From: Vreelandella rituensis
GTDB taxonomy: Bacteria; Pseudomonadota; Gammaproteobacteria; Pseudomonadales; Halomonadaceae
Direction: 5' to 3'
DNA length: 64,000 bases
Assembly: GCF_003336665.1 (NCBI RefSeq)
Contig: NZ_QPIJ01000001.1
Span: 281,922 to 345,921, forward strand
How positions within the stretch are numbered: position 1 is the stretch's first letter; the number at the start of each line of letters is the position of its first letter. This document shows positions 58,779 through 64,000 of the stretch, in pieces. The position numbers were made by a program, and so were the translations under genes. The notes below the pieces were generated by a model that was given only the letters and a program-made list of their open reading frames with translations, was not told the origin of the DNA and did not search any database.

Positions 58779-58813
58779 AAGCCCCTCTCGCGGTAACGTG
58801 GAGGGGCTTTTCT
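58779..58813 (+). terminator. Terminator of parAB
   Basis: AAGCCCCTC ... GAGGGGCTT, a 9-bp stem with a 13-base loop, followed by TTCTTT, 35 bases after the parB stop. Confidence 0.8.
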
Positions 58814-58952
58814 TTGGGTAACGGCGAATACCGAAGAACAGCCGCTGGACGGTTGTCAGGCCCGACCTGTGAGCCGGTTCCCCCAGAGCACGGTGGTTCA
58901 GGTAAGATGAGGGTATCCCAGCCTTTTGGCTGTACTACTGAGAGGAACCCAT

Positions 58953-59435
58953 ATGGGAATTTCACGAAAGCGCATGGCGGTGACTGCAACGATCTTAGCG
59001 GGGCTGGCCGCTGGCGCGGCGATGATGATGACGCTAGGCGCTGGACAGGCGATGGCTGAGCCGGTGGTCACCGTGCATAGCGACCCCAATTGTGGCTGCT
59101 GTTCAGGGCACGTCGAGCACATGAAGGCCAGCGGCTTTGATGTCGAGCATATCAAGACCGACGACATGCGCTCCATCAAGCGTGAACATGGTATCACCTC
59201 GAACCTCGCTTCCTGCCATACCTCCACAGTGGACGGCTATGTGATCGAGGGGCATGTGCCTGCCTCGGATATTCGCAAGCTGCTGGAGACGCGCCCTGAT
59301 GTTGCAGGGATTGCCGCACCGGGAATGCCGAGCGGTTCCCCTGGCATGGAGAACGGGCGCGTGGACACCTATTCGGTGTTGTCTTGGAAAGAGATCAGCG
59401 GGCCTACCGAAGTGTTTGCCACCCATCCAGAGTGA
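58953..59435 (+). CDS. DUF411 periplasmic metal-binding protein
   Basis: A 160-residue exported protein. Signal peptide 1-34 (ends AMA). Mature part with DPNCGCC (C47, C49, C50), ASCHTSTVDGYVIEGHVPASDI and GIAAPGMPSGSPGME, the DUF411 signature. Family members are linked to copper or other metal handling. AGAGGAAC precedes the ATG at 58953; an in-frame ATG at 58926 is too early. A stand-alone accessory gene following the parAB terminator, with no other metal gene beside it. Confidence 0.85.
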   Translation: MGISRKRMAVTATILAGLAAGAAMMMTLGAGQAMAEPVVTVHSDPNCGCCSGHVEHMKASGFDVEHIKTDDMRSIKREHGITSNLASCHTSTVDGYVIEGHVPASDIRKLLETRPDVAGIAAPGMPSGSPGMENGRVDTYSVLSWKEISGPTEVFATHPE

Positions 59436-59504
59436 TAGCTGATCGCGGGCCTGTCCTATTGATAATTGTAAAAGGGCGCGCCTGCGGTTTTCGGTGACGG
59501 TGTA

Positions 59505-61466
59505 ATGAAAGATTCTGTCAGTCACAAAATCCCTTATGGACTGAGGGACGGTAGGGCCATCCATATCAGCGAGGTTCCCGTAGGCAAGAATGGGCTGCGC
59601 TGTGAATGCGTTTGCCCTGCTTGCGGTCATCAGCTTCTCGCTAAGATGGGGCCGAAGGTCTCGCACTACTTTGCCCATTATATTGACAGCAATTGCGTCA
59701 CAGCGGCTGAGACAGGGATTCACCTTCGCGCAAAGGAGCTGCTGCAGGATCGCAAAAGGTTCCGACTCCCTGAAAAAGAAGTCACGGTCAGGCGGCACCA
59801 CGAAGATAGCCACGTTTCGACCGCCTCCTTTCTAGTCAAGGATGGAACGCCTGCCTGTTTCGACAGAGTGGATCTGGAGCAGCCGGAGGATGGGTTTCAG
59901 CCTGACGTGACCGGCTATATTGGGACGCGAAAGCTGTTTATCGAGATTCGAGTGACCCATGCGGTTGATAGCGAGAAACGCGACAGGATCAAAGCTGCTG
60001 GCGCTTCGTGTGTCGAAGTGGACCTCTCCAAGCTGGACCGCTTTGCTACCCCCTCTGAGATAGAAACTCACCTTGATAACACCTTAAACAGCACTTGGAT
60101 TTTCCATGCCAGGGAAATTTCTCTTCTCAATCAGTTACACGTAGATCTTGAAGCCGACTACCAAACCATGGTGGCTGAGAACCATAAAATTGCTGAAAAT
60201 GAAAAACGCAGTGCCCAGCGCAAGGCGGATTTTAAGACAGCTCTGGGGCACCTGGGTCGAAAGTTATCAGAACGCATTGCACGTCATGCCATTATCCCAA
60301 GCTATCCAGCCTACAGTGATTCGCGCCCCTTGAGCCTGGTTAGCCATAACGAGAGCTTGAATGCGGCAACCCTTGAGTGTGGCGAAACGAATCACAAGGC
60401 GGGCGAGATAGTGCTGGTTGCCTGGGTTTACAAGCAGGCACGTCACTATCTCCACAGAAATGCTCGTTCGTTAGACATACCGTATTGTACGGTTGATATT
60501 GCCCCCTTACTGGCGCTGCATAACCCCCCTCATAATCCTATCTGTGAAGCTGATATCGACTGTTTCTTGCTGGAGTCTGTCGTTGATTCGCTACGCAATA
60601 GTCAGCAATGGCACGTTCGTCCGGGTTGGCTAAAAGCGAAAGAGGCAGAAGAAACAGCCATTGCTCGCCGGCAGGAAGAAAGCCGTATTAATGCTGAGAG
60701 AGCGGCAAGCGTAGCCAGGCACCGCGAGCGCTACCATCAGGCTGCAAGGGAGCGGACGCGACAACTAAACGAAGGTGTGGCTCGTTTGGGGCTACTGGCT
60801 TCTGAATGCCAAAGTCGTGCGGAGGCCATCGAAAGAGCGAGGGGACGTACCGACATTGCGATTAGAGCGCGCTGGGCGTTAGTTTCCGAGGGAGGGGCAG
60901 TCACAACCCAAGTATTCAACCATATCAATATTGAAAGCTTTGACGGCTCGATGAGCCCTCTTGGTTTCCCTTATCCACATGAATGGGCCTATTCGGAACA
61001 TCCTGACTTCATCAAAGCACTCGTGGTAGATCGAGTGCTGGCTAAAAGGGGGTATCGCTCGCGGCAAAAAACGCTTTCGATGCTGGATATCGATTCGATA
61101 TTCTCGGAAGTCGTTACTGCCTTGACGAGGGATAAGACTATTTTTCACCTATTGGGCGCATCTAGGGTAGCCAATCTGGTCTTCGCTAAAATAGGAGAAC
61201 TTAGGAGCATTGGAGAAGGTGGCGTGGTCACGCCCATGGCAGACGCACCTTTCCCAGAATTGGACGAGGCGAACAGGTTAATGCTGGAGGCGATAAAGCC
61301 ATTTCATGACTCTGACTTGCGCACGATTTCCCCTAACGCAAAAGAGACAAGGAGCAAATTTCTTTCTCTTTTGTGTGATGACATGGTGCACGTTGGGATT
61401 TTATATCCTGCTCCAGTGGATGAGAGGAGAGATCATATTCCTCGTTTTTGGCTGCAAGCACGATAA
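59505..61466 (+). CDS. CoiA-like putative nuclease
   Basis: A 653-residue protein. The N-terminal zinc element CVCPACGHQLLAKMG with SHYFAHY (C37, C40, H54, H58) and a restriction-endonuclease-type core (FQPDV with D134, then LFIEIRVTH with E147) match the CoiA-like family; AAGASCVEVDLS follows. The usual ExK appears as EIR. Residues 380-450 form a charged coiled coil, and the last 200 residues are unassigned. CoiA-like nucleases occur in DNA uptake and in mobile-element conflict loci. GGTGACGG precedes the ATG. Confidence 0.65.
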   Translation: MKDSVSHKIPYGLRDGRAIHISEVPVGKNGLRCECVCPACGHQLLAKMGPKVSHYFAHYIDSNCVTAAETGIHLRAKELLQDRKRFRLPEKEVTVRRHHEDSHVSTASFLVKDGTPACFDRVDLEQPEDGFQPDVTGYIGTRKLFIEIRVTHAVDSEKRDRIKAAGASCVEVDLSKLDRFATPSEIETHLDNTLNSTWIFHAREISLLNQLHVDLEADYQTMVAENHKIAENEKRSAQRKADFKTALGHLGRKLSERIARHAIIPSYPAYSDSRPLSLVSHNESLNAATLECGETNHKAGEIVLVAWVYKQARHYLHRNARSLDIPYCTVDIAPLLALHNPPHNPICEADIDCFLLESVVDSLRNSQQWHVRPGWLKAKEAEETAIARRQEESRINAERAASVARHRERYHQAARERTRQLNEGVARLGLLASECQSRAEAIERARGRTDIAIRARWALVSEGGAVTTQVFNHINIESFDGSMSPLGFPYPHEWAYSEHPDFIKALVVDRVLAKRGYRSRQKTLSMLDIDSIFSEVVTALTRDKTIFHLLGASRVANLVFAKIGELRSIGEGGVVTPMADAPFPELDEANRLMLEAIKPFHDSDLRTISPNAKETRSKFLSLLCDDMVHVGILYPAPVDERRDHIPRFWLQAR

Positions 61467-61679
61467 CCATTTCCTTTGGAGACGATTATCGAAAGCGCGA
61501 AATACAAGCGCAATGGCAGGCATTCAATTTTTCAAGGTTCAGCACCTTGGGCAGTTAATCTACGCCCACTCTCGGTTTCAAGCCCCTGTAATCGAGATGC
61601 TTTATGGCTGATCGGTAGAACTTCGGGTAAACTTCAACCGATTGAGTTAAAGCACAGCACCGATATAAGCAGGGAACCT

Positions 61680-62132
61680 ATGACACCGCAAGGCAATAAG
61701 ATAGTTTCTGAACGCCTAGAGAAAGCTTGCATCCGGCTATACGGAAGGTCGCACGGATGCGCGACGATGCTGGCGAAGGACATGGGGGTTTCCATACAGA
61801 CCGCTTCAAAATGGCTGAACGGCCATTCCTCACCAGCCCAAGAGAAGTGGCCACGATTAGCTGAAATCTGCAAAGTACCCTTGGACTGGCTTTTAGGGAC
61901 AGACCACGCACTCCCAGAGCAATTGAAGGACTATGGCGCTGCCTCGGATGCAGAACGCGCAGGAATCGCTGCAGGGATCGTGTTCCCGCTTCTCATGCGC
62001 CTTGTGCCGGATGCCGACAAGGAAGTCGCTACCCGCCTGGTCGCTCATGCCTACCAGGAGTTGCAGATGGGTCGTGATGAAAGGCACATTGCCGGAGAGG
62101 TCGCTGCTGAGATGCTGCACCCCCCCGGCTGA
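61680..62132 (+). CDS. HTH (XRE/Cro-like) transcriptional regulator
   Basis: A 150-residue protein. The N-terminal HTH is CATMLAKDMGVSIQTASKWL with the following helix and LAEICKVPLDWLLG, a lambda Cro/XRE pattern. The C-terminal half is helical and could dimerise. AGGGAAC precedes the ATG at 61680. It lies 213 bases downstream of the CoiA-like gene. It is one candidate for the repressor of the shared operators, only because it is the clearest small DNA-binding protein in the window. Confidence 0.75.
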   Translation: MTPQGNKIVSERLEKACIRLYGRSHGCATMLAKDMGVSIQTASKWLNGHSSPAQEKWPRLAEICKVPLDWLLGTDHALPEQLKDYGAASDAERAGIAAGIVFPLLMRLVPDADKEVATRLVAHAYQELQMGRDERHIAGEVAAEMLHPPG

Positions 62133-62161
62133 GAGCGCGGACACCACAAGCTAGAAAAGCA

Positions 62162-62195
62162 GGAAGGGCAGGGGGAAACTGCCCTTCCTTGTTTT
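62162..62195 (+). terminator. Rho-independent terminator
   Basis: GGAAGGGCAG-GGGGAAA-CTGCCCTTCC followed by TTGTTTTC, a 10-bp stem 30 bases after the stop at 62132. Confidence 0.85.
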
Positions 62196-62336
62196 CTGTA
62201 GCCTAGCCGCAGCGTTAAGGTCCGTTCTTCTCTGAGCTAAGCAGCTGTGTGATTCGACCGGGTGAAAAGTTTAACGTTTCCGCCACGCGGGTTGCTCTGC
62301 TTTTCGATTCCCACTGTTCCTCGTTTTGTGCTTAGG

Positions 62337-63698
62337 TTACTGGATGAAGTCGCCAATACCCACCTCCGGCGGCTCGGCCTGCTTTAGCCTCCCTACCACC
62401 AGATCGTTATGGTCGGTTACGCGAGCGCTGAGATAACACACCAATTCATCCACACACCGCAGCCACCCAATGAGAGAATTAAATGCCTCAATGGATTGCG
62501 CCTGCTCAGCGATCTCCTTGGCTTTCTGGTCTGTATAAGGCCACACCCAATCGGGTGCGTTTACACAGAGTGCAAATTGCTGGCACTCGGGCGCATCCCG
62601 CGACATTCCCCAGGGGGAGGTGCTTCGTTGACCCACGCAGATCACTGGATAAAAGGCCGATGAAGAGGGCATGGTGATCTGCTGTAGCCGTAGTCGCCCT
62701 ATCGCTTTATCGAGCGCAACGGCAAGCTGGTAAATACTTCTTTCCAAAACATGGAGATCAGGCAGATCGCAAAAATCAGGGGTATTGGTGCCCTTGTGAT
62801 TCGGGATACTGCGAATAAAGTGTTGCAGGTTGTCGACGTACTGCTTATCAAGCCCCCAGTAGCGCACCAGATTGCCTTCAAGCCGTAGGCGCTCTGCATC
62901 AAACGACTGGTGATTCACCGCTCGAGGATGCAGCACCCTAAAGCCATCATTGAACATGGGTGGAGACCGGCTCTCGGGATGGGGGTACTCCCCGACTCGT
63001 AAGCGAAAGGCGCTTGATACGTTCAGGCCAGAGACATTCTTGCGAAACACCTTGGCAGCCCCTAGCGCGTCCTTTTCTGGCTTTGTTAAATAGCTATTCT
63101 CCGTGAACGAAGAAACGCCTTTGTCGTACCACTTCGCAAACCGAAACGCTTCGCTAAGCCGCTTTCTCCCCGCTTCATCGCCAAGACCAAGACGTCGGCA
63201 TAACTCGAAAATATTCCTGAGGGTTTGGTTTTCCAGAGTGATTCCCGCATGTCTGGCTTTGAACAACGTCTTGTTCCATCCCCTAGGTGCCGAGTTATCG
63301 TGACCGACAAAGAGCACGACCAGCCGCGTCACCTGGGCATAGTGCGGCACCCCGTCTCGCTTCTTGGCCTCCGTCTTGGACAGAGCCTCGTCAACTTTCT
63401 GGTTGCGGTTGGATTGCCGACTGGTGATCTGGTAGGCCACTCCGGCGTCCGCATCCAGAAGATCAATACCCGCCGCAAAGCTGCCCTGGTTACTACCGTC
63501 AGGCGCAACAGAAGGGCAATTCACATTGATTAAGTTGAGGCCGAGCAGGCTGTTCAGCACCCCTTGGTAGAAGAACTCGGCCCGTAAGGCTTCGTTCGTT
63601 CGGTTTTCGCTGTTTAGTTGGGCAATACGCTGACCGTAGGTGCGCAAATCATCGCAAAAGGTATCAATTTCGGCTTTCAGGTTGCTCTGTCCGAACAT
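62337..63698 (-). CDS. SMEK-domain protein, candidate defence or conflict gene
   Basis: A 453-residue protein. Residues about 40-110 fit the SMEK domain: helix, then GVLNSLLGLNLINVNC, then AAGIDLLDADAGVAYQITSR, then a Lys/Asn-rich helix. SMEK domains have been noted at the N-terminus of predicted conflict-system proteins. The remaining 340 residues have no recognised domain. GGGAG lies 7 bases before the ATG at 63698. It is transcribed toward the HTH regulator, with 200 bases between. Confidence 0.6.
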   Translation of the reverse strand: MFGQSNLKAEIDTFCDDLRTYGQRIAQLNSENRTNEALRAEFFYQGVLNSLLGLNLINVNCPSVAPDGSNQGSFAAGIDLLDADAGVAYQITSRQSNRNQKVDEALSKTEAKKRDGVPHYAQVTRLVVLFVGHDNSAPRGWNKTLFKARHAGITLENQTLRNIFELCRRLGLGDEAGRKRLSEAFRFAKWYDKGVSSFTENSYLTKPEKDALGAAKVFRKNVSGLNVSSAFRLRVGEYPHPESRSPPMFNDGFRVLHPRAVNHQSFDAERLRLEGNLVRYWGLDKQYVDNLQHFIRSIPNHKGTNTPDFCDLPDLHVLERSIYQLAVALDKAIGRLRLQQITMPSSSAFYPVICVGQRSTSPWGMSRDAPECQQFALCVNAPDWVWPYTDQKAKEIAEQAQSIEAFNSLIGWLRCVDELVCYLSARVTDHNDLVVGRLKQAEPPEVGIGDFIQ

Positions 63699-63772
63699 AG
63701 GGAAACTCCCAAGCAAATAGTCTGGCTAGCAGGCCCACGGCCCGCCAGAAGGTTTAGTCGGGGCATCCCGCA

Positions 63773-64000
63773 TCAGGAACCGCAGAGCAGCTCACTGTGA
63801 AGAATCGCGTTGAGGCTGGCTTCACCGATACCCCGAATCTTCGTCAGGCTGGCTACATCATGCCATGGGCGCATGCGGATAATATCCTCGGCTCGTGCGG
63901 GGCCGATGTGTGGCAGGCGATCAAGAGCGTCGGCATCACTACGGTTGAGGTCAACACAGTCGTAGCGGGCATCGTTGGCGGCTTCTGCGCGGGTATTGAT
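63773..64000 (-). CDS. ComEA-like helix-hairpin-helix protein, 5' part missing
   Basis: The last 75 residues are visible, running off the right edge. VDLNRSDADALDRLPHIGP, ARAEDIIRMRPWHDVASLTK and IRGIGEASLNAIL give two HhH motifs of the ComEA type, which bind double-stranded DNA non-specifically. In ComEA the domain is periplasmic and aids DNA uptake; the missing N-terminus would show whether this one is exported. The stop is at 63773-63775. Confidence 0.75.
   Translation of the reverse strand: MNTRAEAANDARYDCVDLNRSDADALDRLPHIGPARAEDIIRMRPWHDVASLTKIRGIGEASLNAILHSELLCGS

Overview
The window looks like part of a large conjugative plasmid from a Gram-negative, probably gammaproteobacterial, host. 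The evidence is: IncI/Dot-Icm-type transfer genes at the left edge (TraN/DotH partial, TraM/DotI); a complete plasmid type IVb pilus operon (19.7-31.9 kb, minus strand); an iteron-type replication origin beside a Rep-like gene (33.0-35.2 kb); and two partition-type systems (a PRTRC cassette at 47.2-56.3 kb and ParAB at 56.5-58.7 kb). A Halomonadaceae- or Marinobacter-like host would fit the protein style, but the sequence alone does not prove it. I found no rRNA, tRNA, CRISPR array or intact insertion sequence.

Layout. 0-6.2 kb: traN (partial) and traM on the minus strand, then a plus-strand run of small unknown genes, a prepilin peptidase and a NinB-like protein. 6.3-19.6 kb: mostly minus-strand unknown genes, a Rep-like winged-helix candidate, a GHKL ATPase and a LysM membrane protein. 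19.7-31.9 kb: type IVb pilus operon (TcpQ/PilL-like, secretin, two prepilins, assembly ATPase, PilR, PilO-like, PilP-like) ending in a PilT-type retraction ATPase. 33.0-35.2 kb: 19-bp iterons and rep. 35.3-46.7 kb: a second and a third GHKL ATPase (the third fused to an HExxH zincin), thymidylate kinase, a membrane zincin, an adenine methyltransferase and an NAD+-dependent DNA ligase. 47-56.3 kb: PRTRC genes E, C, F, B, ThiF, the actin-like D and PRTRC-ParB, with a cluster of ATCTCCATGGAGAT palindromes. 56.5-64 kb: parAB, a DUF411 copper-type protein, a CoiA-like nuclease, an HTH regulator, a SMEK-domain protein and the end of a ComEA-like HhH protein.

The most striking feature is regulatory. 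Nine promoters, in front of the PRTRC operons, all three GHKL ATPases, the ligase operon and two groups of unknown genes, carry the same AT-flanked inverted repeat (TATATGGGTTG...CAACCCATATA). Ten gene leaders in those same units carry a stem-loop with a constant AACC loop just before the start codon. Stem lengths vary from 3 to 7 bp and there are compensatory changes. A second promoter motif (TTTTTTCGCCCGCT...TGACCCCTATAT) marks another four or five units. PRTRC, GHKL ATPases, DNA ligase and methyltransferase therefore look like one coordinated programme, possibly switched on when the plasmid enters a new host; that function is an inference.
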